64,000 nucleotides of DNA from Streptomyces ficellus (GCF_009739905.1 NZ_CP034279.1:6634001-6698000), one strand, 5' to 3'. Positions 16,998 through 26,345 are shown, numbered from the stretch's first letter. Notes: generated by a model not told the origin, from the letters alone. Numbers and translations: made by a program.

Positions 16998-17095
16998 GCG
17001 GGAAACTCCTCGTACAACGCGGTATGAGTGAGATTGTCATAGTCCGCATTTTTATGCAAGAGCCTGGTCGTTCGTCGGGTGCCACGCGCACGCCG

Positions 17096-17130
17096 CCGGG
17101 GCCGGCCGCGTGCGTGCGGACCGGCCCCGG
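17096..17130 (-). terminator. Strong hairpin downstream of the LysM transglycosylase
   Basis: CCGGGGCCGG (17096-17105) and CCGGCCCCGG (17121-17130) form a perfect 10-bp stem, placed 38 bases after the stop of the minus-strand LysM gene. There is no T-run, as is usual for Streptomyces terminators. Confidence 0.7.
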
Positions 17131-17167
17131 GGTCGAGGTCGTGCGGGGTCGTGGCGACCCGGAGGGA

Positions 17168-17935
17168 TCAGTACGGGCCGTTGACGTTGTCGATGGAGCC
17201 GTACCGGTCGGCCGCGTAGTTGCAGGCGGCCGTGATGTTGGCGACCGGGTCGTAGGCGTCGTTCGCGGTGCCCGGCACGTGGTACGCCTGGAAGGTCGGC
17301 GCGATGACCTGGAGGAGACCCTTCGACGGCGTGCCGGCCGCGGCGTTGGAGTCCCAGTTGTTGATCGCCATCGGGTTGCCGGACGACTCGCGCATGATGT
17401 TGCGGTGGATCCCCTCGTAGCTGCCGGGGATGTTGTGCTGCTTCATGATGTCGAGCGCCTCGCGGATCCAGCCGTCGAGGTTGTTCGCGTACGTGGTGGT
17501 CTTGGCGACGGCCTGGGTGGCGGTCCGCGCGGCGGAACGGTCGGCACGCTCGGGCGCCGAGGCGCGCTCGGCCGCGGCCTTGCCGCCGATCGTCAGCTTG
17601 AGGCCGGGGCGGATCAGGGACGGGTCCGCGCCGACGGCCTTGCGGTTGTCCTCGTACAGCTTCTGCCAGCCGCCGCTCACGCCGTGCTCCTGGGCGATGC
17701 CGGAGAGGGTGTCTCCCGCGACGACGGAATAGGTGGCGGGGGCCTTCGCGGGCGCGGCGGCCGGGGAGGCGGCGGTGACCGCCTGTGCCACGGCGGGCGC
17801 CGTGCTGGGCGCGGCCTCGGCGGCGGTGGCGCCGATCATGGGGAGCGCGAGTGCGGCGCCGCCCGTGCCCGCGGCGACGAAACGGCGGGCGAGCGGGTTG
17901 CTCTTCGGACGACGGTGCTTACCCTTTGCGGGCAT
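17168..17935 (-). CDS. Secreted LysM-transglycosylase (SLT-type)
   Basis: A 255-aa cell-wall enzyme. Residues 1-41 are a long basic signal peptide ending ATAAEAAP. An Ala/Pro linker leads to a LysM domain (about 67-115; TYSVVAGDTLSGIAQEHG..IRPGLKLTI), which binds peptidoglycan, and then a C-terminal SLT/transglycosylase domain (150-255) with ESSGNPMAINNWDSNA and KGLLQVIAPTFQAYH. E in the ESSG motif is the likely catalytic acid. The ATG at 17935 has GAGAGG upstream. Expression is governed by a c-di-AMP riboswitch, as known for cell-wall remodelling genes of Streptomyces that act in germination and growth. Confidence 0.9.
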   Translation of the reverse strand: MPAKGKHRRPKSNPLARRFVAAGTGGAALALPMIGATAAEAAPSTAPAVAQAVTAASPAAAPAKAPATYSVVAGDTLSGIAQEHGVSGGWQKLYEDNRKAVGADPSLIRPGLKLTIGGKAAAERASAPERADRSAARTATQAVAKTTTYANNLDGWIREALDIMKQHNIPGSYEGIHRNIMRESSGNPMAINNWDSNAAAGTPSKGLLQVIAPTFQAYHVPGTANDAYDPVANITAACNYAADRYGSIDNVNGPY

Positions 17936-17952
17936 GGCGAATTCCTCTCCGT

Positions 17953-18095
17953 CGCCTGCGAGGTGAGCTGTCGGGTTCGGGCTGGAGATGCCCGGCCGCG
18001 GAATCACCGCGACTTCACCCCAAGCCGTTCCGGTGTGTACCGGACCGGCGGCTTACCTGGTTCCCCCGCTCCTGCCGTGCGTCGTTGAGTGGGTG
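17953..18095 (-). promoter_or_regulatory. ydaO-type cyclic-di-AMP riboswitch
   Basis: The minus-strand leader of the LysM gene contains GGAGCGGGGGAACC, then GGCTTGGGGTGAA, a CCGCGGCCGGGC arm, CCCGAACCCGACAGCTCACC and TCGCAGGCG, which are the ordered conserved blocks of the ydaO aptamer. It ends about 18 bases before the ATG. Binding of c-di-AMP turns these genes off in Streptomyces. A TTGACA further upstream (about 18221-18226) may be the -35; I cannot see a good -10. Confidence 0.88.
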
Positions 18096-18714
18096 GGTGG
18101 AAATTCCGGACGGCGGCAGGATTCGGCGGTCCATCCGGATTGAGGGGACCGTAAGCGAGAGACGCGTGAGGGAACAAGGCTCGGATTTCCCGGCTCTTCC
18201 GTCACGGGTCGGGTGGCAGAGTGTCAACTTTGCTGCAAACCCACGGAAATCCGGCCCCGGAACGCCAGCACGCCCTCGTTGCGCGGTGATTCTTATCACG
18301 CCGCCCGAACCGCATACACAAGTTGCTTATGTATGGAGCGATATGGACTTTGCGGTCGCTGGCGGCAAAAGGTGCATGCATGGACTAAAAGGGACGCATG
18401 GTGCGCGAGGAGGGCGTGGGTGGCGGTCCGATCGCCGTCGAACGCCGGTTACTCGCGAGGAACGCCGGCCGTGAACTAGGGTGAGCGCCCCGATCGGCTC
18501 CCCCTCCGGATCCCAGGACAAAACGGTCCTGTTCAGGCCTGATCGAAGGACGTCCTGCCAACCAGGACGCACAAACGCAGCGCAGGGCGACGTGGTGTCG
18601 GCAACTCCGCCAGACGTCGGCTCCGTACGGGCCGACATGTCCACGTCTTGTCATCCGGGACGCACGGCGAAGGCCCCTTCTCTCATTCACCTACCTCGCG
18701 AAGGCAAGGCAGAG
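18096..18714. other. Intergenic region between c-di-AMP leader and permease
   Basis: About 600 bases without a credible gene. It is AT-richer than its surroundings around 18290-18400. It contains an inverted repeat at 18313-18335, a TAGGGT hexamer at 18477-18482 on the plus strand that could be a -10 element, and a small hairpin GTCCTG-CCAAC-CAGGAC at 18552-18568 in the permease leader. Frames crossing it lack typical codon bias. Confidence 0.5.
18313..18335. promoter_or_regulatory. AT-rich inverted repeat
   Basis: CATACACAA-GTTGC-TTATGTATG: 8 of 9 arm positions pair. The repeat lies in the divergent region between the LysM leader and the permease gene, some 90 bases upstream of the LysM -35-like TTGACA. 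Its AT content and symmetry fit an operator; the binding protein is unknown. Confidence 0.35.
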
Positions 18715-20142
18715 ATGGCACGAGTCCCCCGACAGCACTCCGGGAAGCAGCCGCATCCCGTCGACGAGTTGCTTCCCCTCCCCAAACTCACCCTCTACGG
18801 TTTCCAGCACATTCTCGCGTTCTACGCCGCGGCCGTCATCGTCCCGGTACTCCTCGGGAACGCCCTGGGTCTCTCCCGCGAAGAGCTGGTCTACCTGATC
18901 AACGCGGACCTGCTCACCTGTGGCATAGCGACGATCATCCAGGCGCTCGGTGTCTGGAAGGTCGGCGCGAAACTCCCCCTGGTGCAGGGCGTCACCTTCA
19001 CCGCCGTCTCACCCATGGTGGCCATCGGAATCGGCGCCGGCGGCGGAACGGCCGGCCTGCTGGTCGTGTACGGCGCGGTGATCACGGCCGGTATCGCCAC
19101 TTTCCTCTTCGCGCCCTTCTTCGGGAAGCTGGTGAGGTACTTCCCGCCGGTCGTCGTCGGCACGATCCTCACCATCATCGGAATCACCCTGATCCCGGTG
19201 GGTCTCCAGAACGCCGCCGGTGGCGCCCACCTCATGGGCGACCCCTCGTACGGGTCCGGGAAGAACCTCGCGTACGCGCTGGGCACCCTGCTGCTCGTCC
19301 TGGCCGTGGTCCGCGTCGGCAAGCCGTTCCTCAGCAGCCTCGCCGTACTCATCGGGCTGGTCGCCGGCACCGCCGTGGCCTGGCTCCTCGGCGACGCGCA
19401 CTTCGGGGCCGTGGCGGACGCCGACTGGTTCGGCGTCAGTACGCCCTTCCACTACGGGACACCCGAGTTCGAACTGCTCCCCGTCGTCGCGATGGTGGTC
19501 GTCATGCTGATCACCATGATCGAGACGACCGGCGACGTGTACGCCATCGGGGAGATCATCCGCAAGAAGGTCGACAGCGACACGGTCACCCGCGCCCTGC
19601 GCGCCGACGGCGTGGCGACCGTTCTCGGCGGCGTGCTGAACTCGTTCCCCTACGTGGCCTTCGCCGAGAACATCGGCCTGGTCAGGATGTCCCGGGTGAT
19701 GAGCCGGTTCGTGGTGGTCGCCGCCGGTGTCTTCATGATCGTGCTCGGGCTGCTGCCGAAGGCCGGAAGCCTGGTCGCCGCCGTTCCCCACCCGGTGCTC
19801 GGCGGAGCGGCGATCGCCATGTTCGGCCTGGTGGCGGCGGTCGGTATCCAGATCCTGGGCAAGGTCGACCTCCGTGAGGAGCGCAACGCCCTCGTCCTGG
19901 CCGTCAGCCTGGGCGCGGCGTTCCTCCCCACGACGGTCACACCCTTCTTCGACCGCATGCCGGACGACCTCAGGGCCGTCCTGGACAGCGGTATCACCCT
20001 CGGCGCCCTCACGGCGATCGCGCTGAACCTGTTCTTCAACGCGTTCACGCGCCGCAAGGCGATGGAGATCGACTGGGACGACTACGAGGACGGCGGCGCC
20101 GCCGCGCCGCCGCCCACCTCCATGAGGGCCACCGCCCACTGA
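18715..20142 (+). CDS. Nucleobase:cation symporter-2 (xanthine/uracil permease)
   Basis: A 475-aa NCS2 transporter with about 14 membrane helices. Family marks are PLPKLTLYGFQHILAFYAAAVIVP near the N-terminus, LPLVQGVTFTAVSPM, the conserved region MIETTGDVYAIGEI with its key Glu, and LNSFPYVAFAENIGLV. It imports a purine (xanthine/uric acid) or uracil with a proton or sodium. The ATG at 18715 has AAGGCAAGG upstream and is followed directly by the first family-specific residues; in-frame codons further upstream are non-typical. The acidic C-terminus is cytoplasmic. It is transcribed alone. Confidence 0.9.
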   Translation: MARVPRQHSGKQPHPVDELLPLPKLTLYGFQHILAFYAAAVIVPVLLGNALGLSREELVYLINADLLTCGIATIIQALGVWKVGAKLPLVQGVTFTAVSPMVAIGIGAGGGTAGLLVVYGAVITAGIATFLFAPFFGKLVRYFPPVVVGTILTIIGITLIPVGLQNAAGGAHLMGDPSYGSGKNLAYALGTLLLVLAVVRVGKPFLSSLAVLIGLVAGTAVAWLLGDAHFGAVADADWFGVSTPFHYGTPEFELLPVVAMVVVMLITMIETTGDVYAIGEIIRKKVDSDTVTRALRADGVATVLGGVLNSFPYVAFAENIGLVRMSRVMSRFVVVAAGVFMIVLGLLPKAGSLVAAVPHPVLGGAAIAMFGLVAAVGIQILGKVDLREERNALVLAVSLGAAFLPTTVTPFFDRMPDDLRAVLDSGITLGALTAIALNLFFNAFTRRKAMEIDWDDYEDGGAAAPPPTSMRATAH

Positions 20143-20155
20143 CCGGCGAGCGGCC

Positions 20156-20183
20156 GGCGGCCGGCCCACGGTGGCCGGCCGCC
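20156..20183. terminator. Bidirectional hairpin terminator
   Basis: GGCGGCCGGCC (20156-20166), loop CACGGT, GGCCGGCCGCC (20173-20183): a perfect 11-bp stem between the convergent permease and XRE-regulator genes. Confidence 0.75.
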
Positions 20184-20188
20184 CGGGC

Positions 20189-20911
20189 TCAGCGGCCCCG
20201 CGCGTCGAACGGCGGCTCCTCGCCCACGTCCCCGACGAGGTCCCAGAAGTGGTCGACCAGCCGGTGGAGGTAGGCGGAGCGCTCCGCGGCGACCTCCTTG
20301 AGGCGGGAGTCGTCGTTGCGGGCGACCAGATGGCCCATGTACCGCTTGGAGAACTCCGCGAACTCCGTGTGCATCGTGCGCAGCGCGCCGCCCACCAGGG
20401 TCTCGTTGACGACCACCAGCTCCGCCACCGGCGCCACGTGGGTCTTCCAGCGCCCGTCGACCGCCGACCGCAGGTGGCCGGCCAGCTCCTCGCCGCGGCC
20501 CATGATGCCCACCAGCTTCCGCAGCGACAGCCCCAGGGCGTCCACGAGGGCCCTGGTCTGCCGCAGGTCGCCGTCCCAGTACCGCTCCGACTCCGCCGCG
20601 CGGTACTCGGCCGGGTCCATGCCGATGCGGTACGCCAGCCGCTCCACGCTCAGCTGCCGGGCCAGCCGGTGCTCGGCCAGGGTGCGCGGCTCGACGCCCA
20701 TCAGCGTGGTCGGCGGGCACCACAGCACATCGGCGAGCGCGAAGAGCTGGGGCTCCGAGGGCGGGTGGGAGCCCTGCTCCCACGCGAGGACCAGGTCGGG
20801 GTGGACCGGGATGCCGCAGGCGGCCATGGCGTGGGCGACCTCGGCGGTGCTCAGGCCCACCCGGGCCCGCGCGGCTCTGGCTTCCGCCGGGGAGAACGGA
20901 GTGCTGTACAC
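20189..20911 (-). CDS. Helix-turn-helix (XRE-like) DNA-binding protein
   Basis: A 240-aa protein whose N-terminal region STPFSPAEARAARARVGLSTAEVAHAMAACG and following DLVLAWEQGSHPPSEPQLFALADVL form an XRE-type helix-turn-helix (about 8-65). A second HTH-like stretch follows (LSVERLAYRIGMDPAEY, 85-105). The C-terminal half is helical. GTG at 20911 is chosen: GAGG lies upstream and the helix begins just after. The type is common in Streptomyces and uncharacterised. It converges on the permease gene; there is no neighbour that shows its target. Confidence 0.75.
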   Translation of the reverse strand: MYSTPFSPAEARAARARVGLSTAEVAHAMAACGIPVHPDLVLAWEQGSHPPSEPQLFALADVLWCPPTTLMGVEPRTLAEHRLARQLSVERLAYRIGMDPAEYRAAESERYWDGDLRQTRALVDALGLSLRKLVGIMGRGEELAGHLRSAVDGRWKTHVAPVAELVVVNETLVGGALRTMHTEFAEFSKRYMGHLVARNDDSRLKEVAAERSAYLHRLVDHFWDLVGDVGEEPPFDARGR

Positions 20912-21277
20912 GAAAGGAACACCTCGCTGCACCCGGCGAGCGTGGGGCGCTTGGGGGAGAGGGAAACGGTGGACCAACATCCAGGAGCGGGCAGATTAAC
21001 AGATGGCCACCCGGCGCAAACGGCCGTTTTTCCTTCGATGCCAAGGTGAAACGGGTGGTGCGGGTTGTGAGGCGGGGATGCATATGCCGAATGGTGCCTG
21101 GATCGAAGGAAGTCGTCCGTTAGCCGGAAGCTCCCGGCCGGTAGTCGGACGCCGCGCCCCTCATCGGCCCCGCCGCCTCCCCGGGAAAGGGGAGCGCCGA
21201 CGACGTCGTCGGGATCGGCACGCACATCGACGACCCGGCCTCCGGGCGGGCCGCCTCCGGCCTCCTGCACCGGATGA
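20912..21277. other. Intergenic region, no gene found
   Basis: 366 bases between two minus-strand regulator genes. The part 20990-21060 is AT-richer and probably holds the promoter of the downstream XRE gene. Frames across 21190-21300 show short stretches with codon bias (ADDVVGIGTHIDDPASGRA on the plus strand) but no start with a ribosome binding site, so a gene remnant is possible. Confidence 0.4.
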
Positions 21278-21958
21278 TCACGCGGACGCCGGCGACGGGC
21301 GGCGGCCGACCCCGCTCGCGTCCGGCCCGTCACCTTGCCCCGCCGCCTCCTTCTCCGCGCCCGCCCGCCGGGGCCTGGCGCGCACGTGCATCCGCTCACC
21401 CTGCCGGCCGAAGAGACTGAGGACCTCGACGGGGCCGTCGCCCGTACTGCCGAACCAGTGCGGCAGCCGGGTGTCGAACTCGGCCGCCTCGCCCGCGCCC
21501 AGCACCAGGTCGTGCCCCGACAGCACCAGGCGCAGCCGCCCGGACAGCACGTACAGCCACTCGTACCCCTCGTGGGTGCAGGGCTGCGGGGTGCACCGGT
21601 CGGGCGGCAGCACCATCTTGTACGCCTGCTGCGGGCCGGGCTGGCGGGTCAGCGGCAGCACGGTGGTGTTGCCGTGCACGGTCCTCGGGGTGAGCCGGAC
21701 CCGCGGGTCGCCCACCTCGGGCGCGCCCACCAGCTCGTCCAGCGGCACCTGGTGGGCCTGGGCGATCGGCAGCAGCAGCTCCAGGCTGGGGCGGCGCCCG
21801 CCGGATTCCAGCCGCGACAGGGTGCTCTTGGAGATGCCGGTGGCCGCCGCGAGCGCGGCCAGGGTCACCCCGCGCCTGGTCCGCAGGCGCTTGAGGCGCG
21901 GCCCGACCTCGGAGAGGGTCCGGGCGATGGCGTCCGACTGTTCTTCCATGCCGTCCAT
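21278..21958 (-). CDS. XRE-cupin transcriptional regulator
   Basis: A 226-aa regulator. Residues 15-70 are an XRE helix-turn-helix (GPRLKRLRTRRGVTLAALAA, then GISKSTLSRLESGGRRPSLE). Residues 110-195 are a cupin barrel (CTPQPCTHEGYEWLYVLSG, LVLGAGEAAEFDTRLPHWF), presumably sensing a small ligand. The C-terminal tail is basic and disordered. Two starts are possible (21958 or 21949), differing by three residues. It precedes the SpoIIE-like phosphatase gene on the same strand order but is read downstream of it; the 65-base gap leaves co-transcription possible. Confidence 0.85.
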   Translation of the reverse strand: MDGMEEQSDAIARTLSEVGPRLKRLRTRRGVTLAALAAATGISKSTLSRLESGGRRPSLELLLPIAQAHQVPLDELVGAPEVGDPRVRLTPRTVHGNTTVLPLTRQPGPQQAYKMVLPPDRCTPQPCTHEGYEWLYVLSGRLRLVLSGHDLVLGAGEAAEFDTRLPHWFGSTGDGPVEVLSLFGRQGERMHVRARPRRAGAEKEAAGQGDGPDASGVGRRPSPASA

Positions 21959-22023
21959 TCCACCCCGGCCGCCCCGGCAGCGGCAAAGGGTGTTGTCGTT
22001 CCGGCAACAGCGGCGCCCGCCCG

Positions 22024-24810
22024 TCACCAGGAGATGTCGTCGAGCAGCAGCTCCATCGGCTGCCGGGGCCCGGCGGTGGGGGACTGCTCGGTCCACATCA
22101 CCTTGCCCGTGGGGGTGTAGCGGGTGCCCCACCGGTCGGTGAGCTGGGAGACCAGGAACAGGCCGCGCCCGCCCTCGTCGGTGGTGGCCGCCCGCCGCAG
22201 GTGCGGGGAGGTGCTGCTGCCGTCGGACACCTCGCAGATCAGGCAGCGCTCGTACAGCATCCGTACGTGGATCGGCTCGGAGCCGTAGCGGATCGCGTTC
22301 GTGATCAGCTCGCTGAGGATCAGCTCCGTGGTGAAGCCGATGTCCTCCAGACCCCACTGCTCCAGCTGCCGCCCGCACGCCGCCCGCACCCCCGCAACGG
22401 CCGACGGGTCGGGCGACACGTCCCAGTCGGCGACCCGGGCACGGTCCAGCAGGCTGGTACGGGCCACCAGCAGCGCGATGTCGTCGCGGCGGTGCGGCGG
22501 CAGCAGGGCGGCGAACACGGCCTGGCAGACCTCCTCCGGACCCCGGTCCGGGTGCCCCGACAGCGTCTCGCGCAACACCCGCAGCCCCGTGTCGACGTCC
22601 CGGCCGCGGTGCTCGATCAGCCCGTCGGTGTAGAGGACGAGCTGCGCCCCCTCGGGCAGCCGGACCTCCGCCGTCTCGAACGGCAGGCTGCCGAGCCCCA
22701 GGGGCGGGAAGACCGGCACCTCGGGACAGTCCACCGTGCCGTCCGGCAGCACGACCACCGGGGCGAAGTGCCCGGCCGTCGCCATGCTGCACCGCCCGGA
22801 CACCGGGTCGTACACCGCGTACAGGCAGGTCGCCCCCGTGATGCCCTCGCCGTCGCCGTCGCCGCCCTCCTCCTGGTCGATCCGGGAGACCAGCTCGTCC
22901 AGGTGCCCCAGCAGCTCGTCCGGCGGCAGGTCCAGCGCCGAGAAGTTGTGCACGGCGGTACGCAACCGGCCCATGGTGGCCGCCGCGTGCAGGCCGTGCC
23001 CCACCACGTCGCCCACCACCAGCGCGACCCGGGCGCCGGGCAGCGGGATCACGTCGAACCAGTCGCCGCCCACCCCGGCCTGCGCCGGCAGGTAGCGGTA
23101 CGCGATGTCCAGCGCGCCCTGCTCGGGCAGGACCCGCGGCAGCAGGCTGCGCTGGAGGGTGACCGCCATGGCGTGCTCGCGGGTGAAGCGGCGCGCGTTG
23201 TCGATGGCGACGGCGGCCCGGGCGGCCACCTCCTCCGCGAAGGCCAGGTCCTCCTCCTCGAACCGCTCCGCCCGCTCCGAGCGCCAGAAGTTGGCCATCC
23301 CCAGCACCACCCCGCGCGCCTGCAACGGCACCGTCACCAGCGAGTGGATGCCGTACGCGAGGGCCTCGTCGGCGCCCTCCGGATCCTGGGCCCGCCAGCC
23401 GGTCGCCACGCTCAGGTCGGGCTCCAGCACCGCGTGCCCGCTCGCCAGGGCAGCCGCCATCGGCGTCGTCGCCACGGCGAACCGGATGACGTCGCCCACC
23501 GGCTGGAGCGGGTGGTCGTCACGGATGCCGCTCACCGCCGTACGCCGCATCCCGGTGTGCGTGCCCGACGGCTCCTCGCCCCGCAGGACCGGATCCAGCA
23601 GCTCCACCGTGACGAAGTCCGCGAACCCGGGGACCGTCACCTCCGACAGCTCCTCGGCCGTCCGCACCACGTCCAGCGTCGTCCCGATCCGCACACCGGC
23701 CTCGTACAGCAGCTTCAGCCGCTCCCGGGCTACCTCCGCCATCCCGGACACCGCGCGCAGCTCGGTGGTGTCGCGGAGGGTCACGACCGTGCCGGACGCA
23801 CCGCCGTAGGGGGCGGTGGGCCGGGTGTTGACGGCCAGCAGGCGGTCCCCGGCCAGGTGCACCTCGTCGGTCACGGCACGGCCCGACGTCAGCAGCTCCG
23901 CGGTGCCCTCGTCCAGCCCGAGGCCGGTGACGTGGCGGCCCTCCGCGTCCGGCGGCAGCTCCAGCAGCCGGCGCGCCTCGTCGTTGGCCAGGGTCAGCCG
24001 GCCGTCGTCACCGATGATGAGCACGCCCTCGCGCGCCGCGTGCAGCACGGCGTCGTGGTGTTCGTACATCCGGGTCATCTCGGTGGGCCCGAGGCCGTGC
24101 GTCTGGCGGCGGAGCCGCCGGCTCACCAGCGCCGAGCTGCCGACCGCCAGCGCGAGCGCGGCGCCGGCGGACGCCAGGAGCACCGGCAGGTGGCGGTTGA
24201 ACGCGCCCCCGATGTTCTCGATCGTGACGCCGGCGCCGGCCAGGCCCACCACCGTCCCGTCGGCGTCCAGGATCGGTACGACGGCCCGTGCCGCGTCGTT
24301 CGGGGCGCCCTCGAAGATCTCGGTGAAGCCGGTCCCCGCCGCGGCCCGCTCCACGCCCTCCGCCCGGACGCCGAGCAGCGAGGGATCGTTGTCCGCGAGG
24401 CGGGTCCCGTCGGGCGCCATCACCGAGATGAAGTCCACCCCGGAGCCGTCCCGGGCGTTGCGCACCGAGGACTGCAGCGCGGCCGTCGGGTCCGGGGCCT
24501 TCAGCGCCGCCGCGGTGCCCGGGGCCTCCGCGAAGGACTCGGCGGCCGCGAGGGAGCGGTTCTGCGCGTCCTTCTCGCTGTCGTACCGCGCCTGGAAGGC
24601 CAGCCCGATCACCGCGGCGCTGATCAGCAGCACCGCCACCACGACCTGGAGCAGCAACACCTGACCGGCGACGGTGCGCACTCCCAGCAGGGACCGCACC
24701 CCCTCGCGCGGCGGGCGGCGTCCCTCCGAGGGCCGGGACCGGTCCGGAGCGCCGGGGGCGCGTCCGGGGGCCGGGCGGCCCGACGCTCTCCGTCCGGGAC
24801 GTCCGCTCAT
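22024..24810 (-). CDS. SpoIIE/RsbU-type PP2C phosphatase with sensor, PAS, GAF and anti-sigma kinase domains
   Basis: A 928-aa signalling protein. A basic N-terminus is followed by a membrane helix (about 46-72), an extracellular sensor domain (73-205), a second helix (209-232), PAS (245-350), GAF (370-540), PP2C/SpoIIE phosphatase (560-790; AGVGGDWFDVIPLPG, VVGDVVGHGLHAAATMG, LVLYTDGLIE, RDDIALLVAR) and a C-terminal HATPase (800-915; ELILSELITNAIRYG, DEGGRGLFLVSQL). The phosphatase should dephosphorylate anti-anti-sigma (STAS) proteins and the HATPase may phosphorylate them. The ATG has AAAGGGGAC directly upstream. A STAS protein is encoded 4.5 kb away; pairing is unproven. Confidence 0.92.
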   Translation of the reverse strand: MSGRPGRRASGRPAPGRAPGAPDRSRPSEGRRPPREGVRSLLGVRTVAGQVLLLQVVVAVLLISAAVIGLAFQARYDSEKDAQNRSLAAAESFAEAPGTAAALKAPDPTAALQSSVRNARDGSGVDFISVMAPDGTRLADNDPSLLGVRAEGVERAAAGTGFTEIFEGAPNDAARAVVPILDADGTVVGLAGAGVTIENIGGAFNRHLPVLLASAGAALALAVGSSALVSRRLRRQTHGLGPTEMTRMYEHHDAVLHAAREGVLIIGDDGRLTLANDEARRLLELPPDAEGRHVTGLGLDEGTAELLTSGRAVTDEVHLAGDRLLAVNTRPTAPYGGASGTVVTLRDTTELRAVSGMAEVARERLKLLYEAGVRIGTTLDVVRTAEELSEVTVPGFADFVTVELLDPVLRGEEPSGTHTGMRRTAVSGIRDDHPLQPVGDVIRFAVATTPMAAALASGHAVLEPDLSVATGWRAQDPEGADEALAYGIHSLVTVPLQARGVVLGMANFWRSERAERFEEEDLAFAEEVAARAAVAIDNARRFTREHAMAVTLQRSLLPRVLPEQGALDIAYRYLPAQAGVGGDWFDVIPLPGARVALVVGDVVGHGLHAAATMGRLRTAVHNFSALDLPPDELLGHLDELVSRIDQEEGGDGDGEGITGATCLYAVYDPVSGRCSMATAGHFAPVVVLPDGTVDCPEVPVFPPLGLGSLPFETAEVRLPEGAQLVLYTDGLIEHRGRDVDTGLRVLRETLSGHPDRGPEEVCQAVFAALLPPHRRDDIALLVARTSLLDRARVADWDVSPDPSAVAGVRAACGRQLEQWGLEDIGFTTELILSELITNAIRYGSEPIHVRMLYERCLICEVSDGSSTSPHLRRAATTDEGGRGLFLVSQLTDRWGTRYTPTGKVMWTEQSPTAGPRQPMELLLDDISW

Positions 24811-25098
24811 GTCCCCTTTCTAACATTGCCTGCTCTTCCGGAGCGACCCGCGATCACGTGCCACCCGGCCCGGCCCCCCGCACTGCCCCCCGCGCCTCCC
24901 CGCCCCGGCGGCAGCCGTCCGCCACCCGTCACCCGGCCCGGCGGCGCGTCCGGCCGGGCACCGTCGCCCACCAGAACCGCGGCGACGACGGACCCCGGGC
25001 GCTGAACGCAACCGCCGAACCGTCCGTACCTAGGGGCGGACGCGTCCCCCCGGTGCCGTCGGCAGCCGGAGTCCGAACCAGCAGCAGGAGCAGCGGAG

Positions 25099-26211
25099 TT
25101 GAGTCACAGGCGCATACCCAAGCGAAAAGCCGTCCTCGCAGGAGCCGGGGCGGTCGGCATTGTCGCGGCGGCGATCCTGCTGCCCAACGCCAATGCCTCA
25201 CAATCCGGTTCGACCCCAGAGACGTTCACCGCCACCACCATGAGCGCGGCCTCCGCCGCGCAGGTGGCCAGGCAGCTGGGTCAGTCCCTCGGGGACTCCT
25301 ACGGCGGGGCGTACTACGACACGGCCAAGAAGCAGCTCGTCGTCAACGTCGCGGACGGCGACGACGCGGAGAAGGCCCGGGTCCAGGAGGCCGGCGCGGT
25401 CGCCCGGAACGTGGAGAACAGCACCGGCGAACTGACCTCGGCCACGCGGACCCTGTCGCAGAAGGCGGGCATCCCCGGCACGGCGTGGGCCGTCGATCCC
25501 AGAACGAACCAGGTCCTCGTCACCGCCGACCGCACGGTCACCGGTGAACGCTGGGACAAGCTGGAGTCGGCGGTCGAGTCGCTGGGCTCCGGCATGGCCC
25601 GCATCCAGAAGTCCAAGGGTGAGTTCAAGCCGTTCGTCGACGGCGGCGACGCCATCTTCGGCGGCGGCTCGCGCTGCTCGCTGGGCTTCAACGTCACCAC
25701 CCAGGACGGGCAGAGCGGCTTCCTCACCGCCGGCCACTGCACGGCGGCCACCCAACAGTGGGCGGACGAGAACGGCGCGCCGCTCGGCTCGGTGCAGGAG
25801 AGCGTCTTCCCCGGCGAGGGCGACTTCGGCCTCGTCACCTACGACGACCCGAACACCGAGGCCCCCAGCGTCGTCGACGTCGGCGGCGGACAGACCGTGC
25901 AGATCCAGCAGGCCGCCGAGGCGGCCGTGGGGCAGCAGGTGTTCCGCATGGGCAGCACCACCGGGCTGCGGGACGGGCAGGTCACCGGCCTGAACGCCAC
26001 GGTCAACTACCCGGAGGGCACCGTCACCGGGCTGATCCAGACCAACGTGTGCGCCGAGCCCGGCGACAGCGGCGGCTCGCTGTTCACCCGGGAGGGGGAC
26101 GCGGTCGGTCTCACCTCCGGCGGCAGCGGCAACTGCGACGTGGGCGGTGAGACGTTCTTCCAGCCCGTGACGACCGCACTCGCCGCGGTCGGCGCCCGCA
26201 TCGGCGGCTGA
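25099..26211 (+). CDS. Streptogrisin-type secreted S1 serine protease
   Basis: A 370-aa preproenzyme. It has a signal peptide (RKAVLAGAGAVGIVAAAIL, cleavage after NANAS), a propeptide of about 140 residues (foldase region with ARVQEAGAVARNVENS), and a chymotrypsin-like domain from about residue 185. The triad is H213 (TAGHC), D242 (GDFGLVTY) and S324 (CAEPGDSGGS); cysteines near H213 and S324 form the usual disulfides. The TTG start has a purine-rich GGAGCAGCGGAG upstream. It resembles streptogrisins B/D. The gene is divergent from the SpoIIE gene and ends in a strong terminator. Confidence 0.92.
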   Translation: MSHRRIPKRKAVLAGAGAVGIVAAAILLPNANASQSGSTPETFTATTMSAASAAQVARQLGQSLGDSYGGAYYDTAKKQLVVNVADGDDAEKARVQEAGAVARNVENSTGELTSATRTLSQKAGIPGTAWAVDPRTNQVLVTADRTVTGERWDKLESAVESLGSGMARIQKSKGEFKPFVDGGDAIFGGGSRCSLGFNVTTQDGQSGFLTAGHCTAATQQWADENGAPLGSVQESVFPGEGDFGLVTYDDPNTEAPSVVDVGGGQTVQIQQAAEAAVGQQVFRMGSTTGLRDGQVTGLNATVNYPEGTVTGLIQTNVCAEPGDSGGSLFTREGDAVGLTSGGSGNCDVGGETFFQPVTTALAAVGARIGG

Positions 26212-26220
26212 CGCCGCGTC

Positions 26221-26250
26221 GGCACGGGGCGCCGGGGGGCGCCCCGTGCC
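26221..26250 (+). terminator. Hairpin terminator of the protease gene
   Basis: GGCACGGGGCGCC-GGGG-GGCGCCCCGTGCC: a perfect 13-bp stem starting 10 bases after the protease stop codon. Confidence 0.85.
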
Positions 26251-26345
26251 CGGGCGGCGGGGACGGTGCGCCACCGCCCGCCGCACCCTGAGCGCCACCG
26301 GCTGACAGCCCCCCGCACCGCCCGGGCACGGCGCCCGGGGAATCT

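Noticed and set aside
18213..18479. 88-aa Cys/Arg-rich plus-strand frame
   Set aside because: Overlaps the promoter area of the c-di-AMP-controlled gene, has atypical codon use and no ribosome binding site.
18481..18714. 78-codon N-terminal extension of the xanthine/uracil permease
   Set aside because: Low codon bias, no ribosome binding site at the GTG, and family members start near the ATG at 18715.
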